This document shows positions 53,074 to 61,821 of a DNA stretch of 64,000 nt, one piece after another. A program made the position numbers and the translations under genes. The notes beneath the pieces were generated by a model, which ran no database searches, had not been told where the DNA came from, and saw only the letters and a list, made by a program, of their open reading frames with translations. This stretch comes from SM1-73 sp964588305 (lineage in GTDB: Bacteria; Zixibacteria; MSB-5A5; SM1-73). The first letter of the stretch is position 1. The number at the start of each line of letters is the position of its first letter. Location of the stretch: NCBI GenBank assembly GCA_964588305.1, contig CAZPOP010000016.1:13923-77922 (forward strand), given 5' to 3'.

Positions 53074-53592
53074 CTAACCCCCACCATCGTACTGACCGAC
53101 GTATCCTGAAATTAGTTTTACCCTGCCGGTACTACCTAATACGTCCACGGTGTAAGAGCCAGAGTAGTCTTCGTAGCAGTATAGTTCCACCAGGCCGCTG
53201 CTGGAAGCCGATCCATCCGGTTTGAAGACAACCGCAAAATTGGGAAAGTTGGTGTACCCAAAATTCACTTTTGTGGGCAGAATTCTGGTTACCGCTTCAG
53301 AATCTGATCCGGCATCGTAGGTGAAAGACCCAAGATTTGCCAGGTCCTTGAAAAGGACGTACTCGCTTTCGTTCAAATTGAAATAAACGCCAAACTGGCA
53401 TCTCTGCGAAACCGCGTTTGACCGGGCTAATCTCAAGGAAGAGATCATATCGCGTCCGGCATTCTTCAGCTTCAATTTGTGGATTACCTGCACAAACCTT
53501 GGGATCGCAAGCGTTGATACGATTCCGATTATTACTGCCACGATCATCATTTCCATCATCGTGATACCTTTGTCATTTCTCCTCATCTTCAT
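53074..53592 (-). CDS. type IV pilin-like pseudopilin (GspH/FimT type)
   Basis: A 172-residue prepilin. The N-terminus MKMRRNDKGITMMEMMIVAV has a short basic leader, a prepilin-peptidase site after Gly9 (usual +1 Phe replaced by Ile) and the conserved Glu at +5. A hydrophobic helix follows (about residues 10-32, AVIIGIVSTLAIPRF). RDMISSLRLARSNAVSQRCQ matches GspH/FimT minor pseudopilins, and the C-terminal part is beta-rich. It would assemble in a type IV pilus or type II secretion pseudopilus; no other pilus gene is near. The ribosome site AAGGAGAG is strong, and a perfect sigma54 promoter lies about 120 bp upstream. Confidence 0.88.
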   Translation of the reverse strand: MKMRRNDKGITMMEMMIVAVIIGIVSTLAIPRFVQVIHKLKLKNAGRDMISSLRLARSNAVSQRCQFGVYFNLNESEYVLFKDLANLGSFTYDAGSDSEAVTRILPTKVNFGYTNFPNFAVVFKPDGSASSSGLVELYCYEDYSGSYTVDVLGSTGRVKLISGYVGQYDGGG

Positions 53593-53713
53593 TTCGCTCT
53601 CCTTATTATCTGTAACCCTGAAAGCTTTCTAGGGATAAACGTTTGCTTCATCACAGGAATTTCTGTTTTTCTCGTTTTTGAGTCCGTTATTATGTTTTTT
53701 CGAAACAAGTTAG

Positions 53714-53730
53714 AGCAATCCTCGTGCCAA
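53714..53730 (-). promoter_or_regulatory. sigma54 promoter of the pseudopilin gene (full consensus match)
   Basis: The minus strand reads TTGGCACGAGGATTGCT, which fits the sigma54 consensus YTGGCACGRNNNTTGCW at every defined position, with GG and GC 10 bp apart. The start would be near 53704, giving a leader of about 110 nt. Type IV pilin genes are often sigma54-dependent, which agrees. Confidence 0.8.
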
Positions 53731-54010
53731 TGCCCTACTTTTCTCCCACTGTCAGGAGGATGATGGAACCTGTTGACGTTTATAATATTAACGGTGCGGA
53801 AAAGGTGAGGGAAAAACAGGGATGGAAGAATTTGCTTTTTGCTCTCTCCAATCCTAGAGTAAAGGCAATAGAGTATGGGAAATTCACTATACCTGTGAGC
53901 CAAAACCCCGTCGGCGTCATCACCAGTGGGCCAAGCGAAATGGCGTGGATCAGAAACCCTTCCTTCTGCGGCATGGATTTGTTTTCATTGACTATCACCA
54001 CGTCTTTTCT
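53724..54010 (+). pseudogene. possible decayed fragment of a Vgb/streptogramin-lyase-like repeat protein
   Basis: One open stretch contains EYGKFTIPVSQNPVGVITSG then PSEMAWI (53868-53957), which resembles the beta-propeller repeat of virginiamycin B lyase-like proteins (E(Y/F)xIP..., P.GI..GP....W). Flanking text does not continue the repeat, and the frame overlaps the pseudopilin promoter. It could be a relic or chance. Confidence 0.2.
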
Positions 54011-54093
54011 TTTAAATCAACTCTCAAGAAGATCAGTTGAGGTGTCCTGTGGAGTCATCCTAAAGGGTCTCGTTATAAGAGTGCACGGTACTC

Positions 54094-55971
54094 CTATCTT
54101 TCCGCGGATGTTTCCCACTCGGCCAACAATTCATCCAGCCTTTGAGAAAGCGTCTTTTTCTCTTGGTTTAGTTCCAGCAGCTTCTGCCAGTCGGTGTATA
54201 CGTCTTCGATAGAGACCAAATAGTCTATCTCTTCGATCTTGTGCTCAATTTCGGAAATCTCCTTTTCTATTTGGAAGAGACTTCTTTTTCTGACCTTTGG
54301 TTTAGCTTTTTTGATTTTCGCTTTGCTCTTCTTTTCCTGCCTTCCGGACTCCAATCTTTTCTGCAAAGCCTGCTTCTCTTCTTTTTTCTTTTCCTCGTAA
54401 TAAGAATAATTTCCCAAATACTCTTTCAGGCTTTGGTGTTCGATCGCATAAATCTTGTTTACCACTCTATTAAGAAAATAACGATCATGGGAAACCACCA
54501 AAATGGTCCCGCCGAATTCCAAAAGGGTCTTTTCCAATACCTCCCGGGAAGCGATATCCAGGTGGTTGGTGGGCTCGTCTAAGATCAGAAAGTTCGGCTT
54601 GGAGAGGATCAGTTTTGCCAAAACCACCCTGCTTTGCTCTCCGCCGCTAAAGGTCTTTACTTTCCTGAAAACGTCGTCCTCGAAGAACAAGAACCTTGCC
54701 AGGAAGCTGCGCAGTTCAGAGGCCAACATCTGTGGCTTGATTTTCCAGACCTCGTCCGAAACCGTGCTCTCCAAATCCAGTCCTTCGTGTTCTTGATCGT
54801 AATAGCCGATATCGAGGTTGCCACCGATTTTAAGGTCTCCGGAGGTTGACTTTTCTTTTCCCATAAGCATTCTCAGAAAGGTGGTTTTTCCCGATCCGTT
54901 GGGGCCGATCAAACCGACTCGATCGTATCTCTCCAGGAGGAAGTCGACGTTTTCAAAAAGGACACGCTCCCCGAATCTTTTGGCCAACCCCTCAGACCAT
55001 ACCAGCCCTCTTGGGCTCCTTTGGGTCGGCCCGAAGGAGATTTTTACTTTTTTGGATCTGGTTTTCGGTTTTTCCAGTCTTTCCAGTTTTTCCAACGCCT
55101 TTCTTCGGGACTGCGCCTGTTTGGTCTTCTGCCCGGCGATGTTTCTCCGGATGAAGTCTTCCGTTCTGAGGATGTATTCCTTTTGTGCCCCATATTCCTT
55201 CAACGATTTTTCCTGTCGTGTTGCCTTTTGTATCACGTAACCCGAGAAGTTTCCCTTATATTTCTCTATCTGATGATCTTCTAACTCCACCACCTCTCGA
55301 ATCACTCGATCCAAAAAGTAGCGATCATGCGACACTAAAACCACCGTCCCCGGGAATTCAGAAAGGTAATCTTCCAGCCATTCGGTTCCTTCGATATCCA
55401 GATGGTTGGTTGGCTCATCCAATAATAGAAGATTCGGCTCGGATAAGAGGACCGAGGCCAAGGCTGTCCGGTTTTTCTCCCCCCCGCTTAAGATATTGAT
55501 GTTTTTGTCAAAATCCTTCTTTCTGAATCCCAATCCGGAAAGCACGGTCTCGATCCTGTTTTCGTACGTGTATCCCCCCCTGTTTTCGTATTCTGTCTGC
55601 AGCTCCCCGTACCGTTTCATCAGCCTGTCGATATTCTTACCGGAAGACATCTCCTTTTCCAGATTTCGCAATTTGTCATGCAGCTTCAAAAGATCAGAGA
55701 ATGGCTTCAGCATTTCGTCAAACAGACCCAGATCGTCCGCGAGTTCGCACTCCTGCGGCAAGAATCCGATCTTTAGGGTTCTGCTTCGCGTTACGTTCCC
55801 TCTGTCTGCTTCCAATTCTCCCGTTATTATTCGGAACAAGGTCGTCTTTCCCACCCCATTCGATCCTAAGAGCCCGATTTTTCTCCCTTCCTCGATCTGC
55901 CAGGAGACGTCCTTCAGAACCAGACTGGTCCCGTAGGATTTTGAGATGTTGTTCAGATCAACCAAAGGCAT
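54094..55971 (-). CDS. ABC-F family ATPase (Uup/YdiF-like)
   Basis: A 625-residue soluble protein with two ABC domains and no membrane segment. First domain: Walker A GLLGSNGVGKTTLFRII (about 34-50), signature LSGGEKNRTALASVL, Walker B LLLLDEPTNHLD. Second: GLIGPNGSGKTTFLRML, FSGGEQSRVVLAKLIL, LILDEPTNHLD. A linker with many Lys/Arg (PtIM-like, about 240-310) joins them, and a C-terminal coiled coil (about 540-620, EIEHKIEEIDYLVSIEDVYT) follows. ABC-F proteins bind the ribosomal E-site region and affect translation or antibiotic resistance. The first 33 codons recur as a truncated copy at 58340-58437. Confidence 0.93.
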   Translation of the reverse strand: MPLVDLNNISKSYGTSLVLKDVSWQIEEGRKIGLLGSNGVGKTTLFRIITGELEADRGNVTRSRTLKIGFLPQECELADDLGLFDEMLKPFSDLLKLHDKLRNLEKEMSSGKNIDRLMKRYGELQTEYENRGGYTYENRIETVLSGLGFRKKDFDKNINILSGGEKNRTALASVLLSEPNLLLLDEPTNHLDIEGTEWLEDYLSEFPGTVVLVSHDRYFLDRVIREVVELEDHQIEKYKGNFSGYVIQKATRQEKSLKEYGAQKEYILRTEDFIRRNIAGQKTKQAQSRRKALEKLERLEKPKTRSKKVKISFGPTQRSPRGLVWSEGLAKRFGERVLFENVDFLLERYDRVGLIGPNGSGKTTFLRMLMGKEKSTSGDLKIGGNLDIGYYDQEHEGLDLESTVSDEVWKIKPQMLASELRSFLARFLFFEDDVFRKVKTFSGGEQSRVVLAKLILSKPNFLILDEPTNHLDIASREVLEKTLLEFGGTILVVSHDRYFLNRVVNKIYAIEHQSLKEYLGNYSYYEEKKKEEKQALQKRLESGRQEKKSKAKIKKAKPKVRKRSLFQIEKEISEIEHKIEEIDYLVSIEDVYTDWQKLLELNQEKKTLSQRLDELLAEWETSAER

Positions 55972-56068
55972 TTGACTTTCCTTGATTTATTGACGCTGTC
56001 CTTCGGAACAACATAACAGACACTGATACATCATATTAATATATCCGACCAAGTCAGTCAACGGTATT

Positions 56069-56176
56069 ATGGGCCAAAAGACCTGTTTTGGAGGGATTCC
56101 GGGGAGAATGAAGTTGCCCCTTTACGCCATGATCTCAAATATCCACCACAAACCAGGACGAAGAGCAGCCGCGTAG
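56069..56176 (+). repeat. diverged repeat copy 1, open as a 35-codon frame
   Basis: Reads MGQKTCFGGIPGRMKLPLYA, then MISNIHHKPGRR. Copy 2 in the same frame reads MGQKISFRGIARGVKLPLYV, then MILTLCHKAGRR. DNA identity is roughly 70%, and KLPLY plus HKxGRR are kept. No ribosome site is evident. Confidence 0.4.
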
Positions 56177-56383
56177 GCAAGCCTTTATGGCTTGCCCGCA
56201 GTATCTTGAGACGAACCAAGGCATGAAGCCTTGGCTACGCGCTCGAGCAATACTATGAAAGCCCATGGGTCGCCGAATCCGTTGCAAACAAAAAACACCA
56301 AGCTCTGGTCACGTCCTTTCTTGAAACCCGCTATCAACCACACACTTCAAATCCTCTGAAAACCTATGACTTTGGACGCATCC

Positions 56384-56485
56384 ATGGGCCAAAAGATTTC
56401 TTTTAGAGGGATTGCGAGGGGAGTGAAGTTGCCCCTTTATGTGATGATTCTAACTTTATGCCACAAAGCAGGCAGAAGAGTTAGT
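56384..56485 (+). repeat. diverged repeat copy 2, open in the same frame
   Basis: Partner of 56069-56176. The frame is open from 56366 to 56554 and runs into the 3' end of the convergent TPR gene, so at least its end is not independent coding sequence. Confidence 0.4.
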
Positions 56486-56503
56486 GGGCTGCGATTAGAT
56501 CAT

Positions 56504-58246
56504 TCACTTGGGTCGATGCTGGGGAAGAGCCTTGAGGACTTCGATTCTTTCTGAGATGCGCAAAATCCAAACCGGATCCTGTTCTAATTCCAGCGCCCTT
56601 TCCCATAGTGCCAGGGCTTTTTCAGGAAGCCCTTGTGCCTCGTAGACTACGGCCAGGTTCTCCAGGGCAAAAACAAACGTAGGATCTATCTCTACTGCTT
56701 TTTGGAGAAATTGGGCGGAACTGTCCGCCTGGCCTGAATTCTTGTAAATTGTCCCCAAATTGTAATATGTTTCCACATTAACTGGATAGATTTCGATTTC
56801 CCTTTTAAACTCTTCCTTAGCTTGCCCGATTTCACCTTCCTGATAATAAAGAATCCCCAAATTAAAATGAGATCCTGCCATGTCAGGCTTCAGCTTTAAT
56901 GCCGTCAGATACTCTTGCTTAGACTTCTTGTTATCTCCTTGCTCGGCATAGTGGACGCCGAGCAAATTATGCCCCATCGGCGAGTTGGGGTCGCCCTGCA
57001 GTATACTCCGGGCAAGAGCCAGATTGTCTTTCCAAACCTGGTTTCTGTCAACGGTGCGCCAGGCATAAAAGAGCATTAAACCGGCAAGTGTTACGATTAA
57101 ACTCATTCTAAGCATGAAATTTCGGTGCAGAACCTCCTTGCGCAGCAGCCCGCCTAAGAGCCAACCCAAGATAAGACAATAACCCAGGGAGGGAAGGTAG
57201 AGGTATCGCTCTGCCAAAAAAATGTTCGTGGTAGGAATCAAATTGGAAACGGGAAGCAAAGTCAACAGAAACCAACCTAACCCAAAAGCAACGACTTTCT
57301 GACCTTTTCTCTTTCCATAAAGGAAAGTGCCGATCAGGACCAAGAGAACCAAGCCTAACCCCAATAGAGTGAAAAAGCCCAATTCCTTGGAACCAGCTGG
57401 TACGTCATAGAAAGCATTCAGCCTCAAAGGCAGGATAAGCAACTGACTGTACTTCAAGATTATCCACAGTGTGGTTTGGAATCCTAAAAAGAGAAAGTCG
57501 AACCCTGCATCGGGATAAAGCCAATCGCGTACTATTGTTCTTCTCCACAACAGATAGGTGAAAAGAACCAGGGTAAAGGGGATCAATAACGGAAGAATCT
57601 CCCTCCACTTCTTCTGTTTCCCGGTGTTTTTCTCCGAGAACAAGATCCACCAGAGCAGGACAACCAAGGGAAGGGTGACTGCCATTTCTTTTGTCAGCAA
57701 GGAGAAAAAAAACAGGATACAGGAGAGGGAGTAAAGGCCGATTCGTCCTGCATTAGCTTTGCCCTGCACGGAGCGGATGAAACATAAAACCGAGGCTAAG
57801 AAGAAAAAGGTACACAGAACATCCGAGCGCCCGGAAATCCAGGCGACGGCTTCGGTGTGTATGGGGTGCAGGCCGAATAATAGTGCCACCAAGAATGAGG
57901 ACCATCCTGCCATGAATGACAGGCAGATAAAATAAACCAAGAGAACCGAGCCCAAATGGAAGATTACGTTGCTCAGGTGATAGCCAGAAGGTCGGAGTCC
58001 CCAGACCCGGTAATCTAAGGCCAAAGATACACTGACCAGGGGGCGGTAGTACTTGAAATAGAAAGGCTCAACACCAAAAAGAGCAGACAGGTTGTCTAAT
58101 CGCGTCACCCTCGGATTCCTCTGAATCAAAGACGCATCATCCCAGACGAATTCATGGCGCACCGTGTCCCCATAAATCAGAAAGATCACCACCACTAGCA
58201 ACAGTATTGGAAACAATGCCCCGAGGTTTGTTTTTGACCAGACCAT
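56504..58246 (-). CDS. TMTC-like polytopic membrane protein with C-terminal TPRs (putative glycosyltransferase)
   Basis: A 580-residue protein. Residues about 10-420 contain some eleven or twelve membrane spans. The first loop carries HEFVWDDASLIQRNPRVTRL, the acidic (DD) motif expected of GT-C/PMT-type mannosyltransferases and of TMTC proteins. AVAWISGRSDVLCTFFFLAS is another family motif. The C-terminal 140 residues form about four TPRs (GVHYAEQGDNKKSKQEYLTA, NLGTIYKNSGQADSSAQFLQ). By analogy it could transfer a sugar from a polyprenyl phosphate to exported proteins, but activity is unproven. It is a single gene. Confidence 0.8.
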   Translation of the reverse strand: MVWSKTNLGALFPILLLVVVIFLIYGDTVRHEFVWDDASLIQRNPRVTRLDNLSALFGVEPFYFKYYRPLVSVSLALDYRVWGLRPSGYHLSNVIFHLGSVLLVYFICLSFMAGWSSFLVALLFGLHPIHTEAVAWISGRSDVLCTFFFLASVLCFIRSVQGKANAGRIGLYSLSCILFFFSLLTKEMAVTLPLVVLLWWILFSEKNTGKQKKWREILPLLIPFTLVLFTYLLWRRTIVRDWLYPDAGFDFLFLGFQTTLWIILKYSQLLILPLRLNAFYDVPAGSKELGFFTLLGLGLVLLVLIGTFLYGKRKGQKVVAFGLGWFLLTLLPVSNLIPTTNIFLAERYLYLPSLGYCLILGWLLGGLLRKEVLHRNFMLRMSLIVTLAGLMLFYAWRTVDRNQVWKDNLALARSILQGDPNSPMGHNLLGVHYAEQGDNKKSKQEYLTALKLKPDMAGSHFNLGILYYQEGEIGQAKEEFKREIEIYPVNVETYYNLGTIYKNSGQADSSAQFLQKAVEIDPTFVFALENLAVVYEAQGLPEKALALWERALELEQDPVWILRISERIEVLKALPQHRPK

Positions 58247-58892
58247 GAGATAGAAAATTTTTTTCTAGATTTGGTTCACAAAATTATTAGATACAAAACT
58301 TCGACATTGCTTCGTTTCATTGTGCGCCGGTATGGAAGACCCATTTTTCTCCCTTCCTCGATCTGCCAGGAGACATCCTTCAAAACCAGATCGGTTCCGT
58401 AAGATTTTGAAATGTTGCTTAAACTGACTAAAGACATCTTTTACCGTGTTCTTTAGAGCGATTTTTCAACACAGAATAACAGCGCACCCCCATATATAAG
58501 GGTGCCTGACCGATCCAGTCAATACTAATCTTTCCAGATTCTCCATTCCTTCCAACATCCCGGAAGACGGATAATCTCAGGTGTGACGTGTGAAGCCGAG
58601 TCGATTTCTTTGAATTCTAAAGAAAATGATGCAGGCAAGTGGCAGATATCAGAGGACTCAGCAGGATAGTTAGATTTCTTGGTTGAGTTTTTCGTCTGCG
58701 TCGAAATTATACCGCAAGGATTATATTAGAAATGCCAACGATAGTGGTGATTATCCGGCCGGAAGGGACACTGACAAGGTAATACTCCTTTAAGAGAAGA
58801 TGGAAGTGCTGCGACTGGCGATTTCTTGAAAAGAATCAGGAGAAACTAACGTGTGATCGGCTGTTCGGTGGCGATATAATGTCGCTCGGATT
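58247..58892. other. intergenic region carrying an ABC-F gene fragment
   Basis: About 650 bp upstream of the TMTC-like gene. Apart from the ABC-F remnant (58340-58437) I see no gene, and no strong promoter for the downstream gene. Confidence 0.5.
58340..58437 (-). pseudogene. truncated 5' end of a second ABC-F gene
   Basis: From ATG at 58437 the frame reads MSLVSLSNISKSYGTDLVLK then DVSWQIEEGRKMGL, matching the first 33 residues of the intact ABC-F protein (MPLVDLNNISKSYGTSLVLK, DVSWQIEEGRKIGL) with about 80% identity at the DNA level. Homology stops just before Walker A. The 2.4 kb between intact gene and fragment holds the repeats and the TMTC-like gene. Duplication followed by deletion, or recombination at this sequence, would explain it. 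Confidence 0.8.
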
Positions 58893-58931
58893 AAAGAAAG
58901 CCCGCCCGGGCGGATGTCCGTCCAGGCGGGT
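58893..58931 (-). terminator. Rho-independent terminator of the sdh operon
   Basis: On the minus strand the stem CCCGCCTGGACGG / CCGCCCGGGCGGG (58930-58901) closes a 4-nt loop with two mismatches and is followed by CTTTCTTT. It lies 30 bp after the sdhB stop. Confidence 0.75.
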
Positions 58932-58960
58932 TACTCAAGGTAAGCTTTTCTAATCCCAAA

Positions 58961-59650
58961 TCACCCGAATAGTGCCTTCATCTTCAGCTTGGCAATGGCC
59001 TTCGTGGGGTCCAACTCCTTGGGGCAGACTTTCTGGCAGTTGAAGATGGTGTGGCAACGGAAAACACCAAAGTCTGTGGCCACGAAAGCCAGCCTGTCTT
59101 TCGATTTCCCATCTCGGGAGTCTTCGATGAACCTCAAAGCTTTCATCAAGGCGGCAGGGCCCAAGTAATCCGGGTCTGTGGCTTGAACCGGGCAGGCGCC
59201 ATAACAAGCCCCACAGAGGATGCAGTCCACCCAGGGGTCCAACTTCTTTCTTTCCTTTTCGCTTTGAAGATATTCTTTCTGAGGCGGATCATTTTTGGGA
59301 ATCAAATAGGGCAGTACCTTTTTGTAGTTCTCGAAGAAGGGTTCTAAGTCCACCACCAGATCTTTAATTATGGGCATGTGCGACAAAGGCCTTAAGGTGA
59401 CCTTGCCGCCAAGCACGTCGATTTGGGTGCGGCAGGCCAGATTGTAAACTCCGTTGATATGCATGGCGCAGGAGCCGCAGACAGCTGCCCGACACATGGA
59501 CCGATAGGCTAAGGTGCTGTCGATGTTTTCGAAGATATAAATCAGCCCTTCCAGCACGGTCATTCCTTTGGGGCTGTCAAAAGTATAGGTCTGAAAGTGA
59601 GGCTCCTGATCCTTATCCGGATCGTATCTTAAGATTCTGAATTCGGTCAT
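58961..59650 (-). CDS. sdhB: succinate dehydrogenase/fumarate reductase iron-sulfur subunit
   Basis: A 229-residue protein of standard length. The [2Fe-2S] ligands are in SMCRAAVCGSCAMHINGVYN followed by LAC. The C-terminal half carries the [4Fe-4S] motif DCILCGACYGACPV and the [3Fe-4S] set CHTIFNCQKVCPKELDP. It passes electrons from the flavoprotein to the membrane subunits at the inner membrane. It is last of four genes (C/D membrane subunits, A, B) with a terminator behind it. The direction of catalysis, succinate oxidation or fumarate reduction, cannot be told from sequence. Confidence 0.95.
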   Translation of the reverse strand: MTEFRILRYDPDKDQEPHFQTYTFDSPKGMTVLEGLIYIFENIDSTLAYRSMCRAAVCGSCAMHINGVYNLACRTQIDVLGGKVTLRPLSHMPIIKDLVVDLEPFFENYKKVLPYLIPKNDPPQKEYLQSEKERKKLDPWVDCILCGACYGACPVQATDPDYLGPAALMKALRFIEDSRDGKSKDRLAFVATDFGVFRCHTIFNCQKVCPKELDPTKAIAKLKMKALFG

Positions 59651-59706
59651 AATGAGTATTTCCTTTCTTTACGTTTATCCCGTCTCAATCTCAGTCTCAG
59701 TCTGAA

Positions 59707-61404
59707 TCAGTATTTCCTTTCTACAGGTTGATACTTGGTTATCTGAACGTCGCTGTAGGAAAGCTTTGGTCCCTCGGGAGTATAGGTGGCAATGGTATGC
59801 TTCAAGAAGTTAACGTCATCCCTTTTTGGGAAATCGGTGCGGAAGTGAGAACCCCGGCTTTCCTTTCGGGCTAACGCACCAGTCATCAATGCCTCCGCCA
59901 CGTCCAGATTTGCCTTAATCTCCAGTGCCCAGGTTTTGTCAAAGTTGAATTTACTGCCGGAGGCTATCGGTCTTATCTTTTTGAATCTCTCCTTCAAAGT
60001 TTTAATCTGTGCCAATCCCTCCGTCATCAGCTTTTCATCGCGGAATAGGCCTGCCTTCTCCGGCATCAGGTTTCTTAATTCGGCGTTAATGGTGTACGGA
60101 TTTTGGTTGCCACCGGGCTTAAGCAGCTGATTTAAACTTTCTTCTTCTCTTTTCAAGGCCCGCTCCAGGGCATTGTCCCTGGGTTGTTTGGCCTTGTCTT
60201 TCACGTATTCAGCTGCGGAAGCTCCTGTTCTTTTCCCAAAGACCACCGTCTCCAGCAAGGAATTCCCTCCTAACCTGTTAGCTCCATGAACGCTTACGCA
60301 GGCACACTCTCCCGCCGCATAAAAGCCAGGAAGCGGGCTTGCTCCATCTATATTGACATCGATTCCCCCCATATAATAATGCGTGCCTGGTTGAATGGGA
60401 ATAGGTTCTTTAATCGGATCGATGCCGTTGAAATCCAAGGTGATTTCTCTGATTCCGGGGAGCCGCTCCATGATCTTGGCTTTTCCCAGGTGCCTTAAAT
60501 CCAAATAAACATAAGCGTCGTCGAATCCACGGCCTTCTATAATCTCAGTCTGGATGGAACGGGCAACTATATCCCGGGGTCCCAGCTCCATAGCCTTGGG
60601 AATGTATTTCTTCATGAACCTGTCCCCCTCCTTGTTTACCAATATCCCTCCTTCGCCCCTACATCCTTCGGTCATCAAGATATTGCTGGGATAAAGGGAG
60701 GTGGGATGAAACTGGATGAATTCGACGTCCTTCAAAGGAACTCCTGCCCAATAAGGCATGGCCACTCCAAAGGCAGTGGAGGGTAAGGCATTAGTGGAGT
60801 TTCCATACATTCGACCGGAGCCGCCGGTAGCAAATATCACCGCATTAGCTCCCATAGCCTGAAGCTCTCCGGAACGCAAATCTAATACGATCACCCCACA
60901 ACATGTATCCACATCCTTTGCCAGGGCGATCACCACCCATTCATTGTAAGTCTTGATATTATGTTTGATGGTTTGCTCAAATAGGGTTTGAAGAATGTAA
61001 TGACCGGTTTTGTCTGTCCCATAGCAGGTGCGGGGATAACCGGCTCCGCCAAAGGGTCTTTGCGCAATCTTTCCATCCTCGGTTCTGCTGAAAGGACAGC
61101 CCCAGTGCTCTATTTCAAAGACAGCTTCTGGCGCCTGTTCGGTGAGATAGATGGGGGCTTCCTGATCTGCTAAATAGTCACTCCCCTTGACCGTATCGAA
61201 TCCATGTTTTTCCGGGGTGTCATCAGCGGCCTTGGGATTGTTAGCTAAGGCGGCGTTTATTCCCCCCTGTGCCTGTCCTGAGTGCGATCTGGGCGGGTAT
61301 AGTTTGGTTACTATGCCCACATCCACCTTTTTTTCAGCTGCCGCGATGGCTGCCCGTAATCCCGCAAGGCCACCACCAATGACTAGTATGTCATGAAATA
61401 TCAT
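59707..61404 (-). CDS. sdhA: succinate dehydrogenase/fumarate reductase flavoprotein subunit
   Basis: A 565-residue flavoprotein. It begins with the FAD motif DILVIGGGLAGLRAAIAAAE, has the FAD-linking histidine in PPRSHSGQAQGGINAALAN, and shows EFIQFHPTSLYPSNILMTEG, RGEGGILVNKEGDRFM and the catalytic/FAD-binding HGANRLGGNSLLETVVFGKR. All expected active-site segments are present. It oxidises succinate to fumarate, or the reverse, at the membrane face. The operon spacing is short: 56 bp to sdhB and 13 bp from the upstream membrane subunit. The start at 61404 opens directly into the FAD-binding motif. Confidence 0.96.
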   Translation of the reverse strand: MIFHDILVIGGGLAGLRAAIAAAEKKVDVGIVTKLYPPRSHSGQAQGGINAALANNPKAADDTPEKHGFDTVKGSDYLADQEAPIYLTEQAPEAVFEIEHWGCPFSRTEDGKIAQRPFGGAGYPRTCYGTDKTGHYILQTLFEQTIKHNIKTYNEWVVIALAKDVDTCCGVIVLDLRSGELQAMGANAVIFATGGSGRMYGNSTNALPSTAFGVAMPYWAGVPLKDVEFIQFHPTSLYPSNILMTEGCRGEGGILVNKEGDRFMKKYIPKAMELGPRDIVARSIQTEIIEGRGFDDAYVYLDLRHLGKAKIMERLPGIREITLDFNGIDPIKEPIPIQPGTHYYMGGIDVNIDGASPLPGFYAAGECACVSVHGANRLGGNSLLETVVFGKRTGASAAEYVKDKAKQPRDNALERALKREEESLNQLLKPGGNQNPYTINAELRNLMPEKAGLFRDEKLMTEGLAQIKTLKERFKKIRPIASGSKFNFDKTWALEIKANLDVAEALMTGALARKESRGSHFRTDFPKRDDVNFLKHTIATYTPEGPKLSYSDVQITKYQPVERKY

Positions 61405-61417
61405 ATTATCTCCTTTT

Positions 61418-61819
61418 TTAGTGAGGTGAAAATATCCTCGGCAGGAAGACGATTAAGGTGATGATCATTAAGATCAGGAAGATTATCATAGCTACCCAGA
61501 AGATCGCCTTATGCGCTTTGGTCACGAAAAAGAAGTCGGCAATGGTGATGCGCAAACCGTTTAGAAGATGAAAAGCGACCACTGCCGCCAACCCAATTTC
61601 TAAAAAGTGAAACACCGGATTCTGCACCGTCTTCAGCCATTCATTAAAGGTCTCACCCCCACCCAAGGACGACGATAGCACGAAGAGATGCATGAAAAGA
61701 TAAAGCACCAAAACCACTCCGGTGATGCGGTGCAAAAGCCACGACCAAGTGCCCACATTGGCATTCAGGCCGACTTCGTCAACATACTTTTTAAAGAAAC
61801 CAGACTTAGGTTGATACAT
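61418..61819 (-). CDS. sdhC: succinate dehydrogenase membrane subunit (cytochrome b556 type)
   Basis: A 133-residue protein with three membrane spans (about 27-50, 66-86, 104-128). GTWSWLLHRITGVVLVLYLF then MHLFVL carries the HRxTG motif and a second histidine, the usual quinone/heme region of SdhC, and FHLLNGLRITIADF is the second typical motif. It anchors the complex and reduces quinone. It lies 2 bp after the companion membrane subunit. The names C and D follow size and motif strength only. Confidence 0.88.
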   Translation of the reverse strand: MYQPKSGFFKKYVDEVGLNANVGTWSWLLHRITGVVLVLYLFMHLFVLSSSLGGGETFNEWLKTVQNPVFHFLEIGLAAVVAFHLLNGLRITIADFFFVTKAHKAIFWVAMIIFLILMIITLIVFLPRIFSPH

Positions 61820-61821
61820 CT

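Larger units (their letters stand above)
53593..54093. other. intergenic region upstream of the pseudopilin gene
   Basis: About 500 bp between the pseudopilin gene and the 3' end of the ABC-F gene. It holds the imperfect palindrome CCCTGAAAGCTTTCTAGGG (53616-53634), the sigma54 promoter and a possible decayed gene fragment (53724-54010). Confidence 0.5.
55972..56503. other. intergenic region with two diverged 100-bp repeats and hairpins
   Basis: About 530 bp. Two copies of a roughly 100-bp segment (56066-56176 and 56381-56485) keep the same reading frame. Between them GGCAAGCC/GGCTTGCC (near 56177-56199) and CCAAGGC/GCCTTGG (near 56216-56235) form hairpins. No full gene is supported. Confidence 0.5.

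Noticed and set aside
53589..53903. 104-codon minus-strand frame upstream of the pseudopilin gene
   Set aside because: It covers the sigma54 promoter and leader, has no ribosome site and biased composition, and ends over the pseudopilin start.
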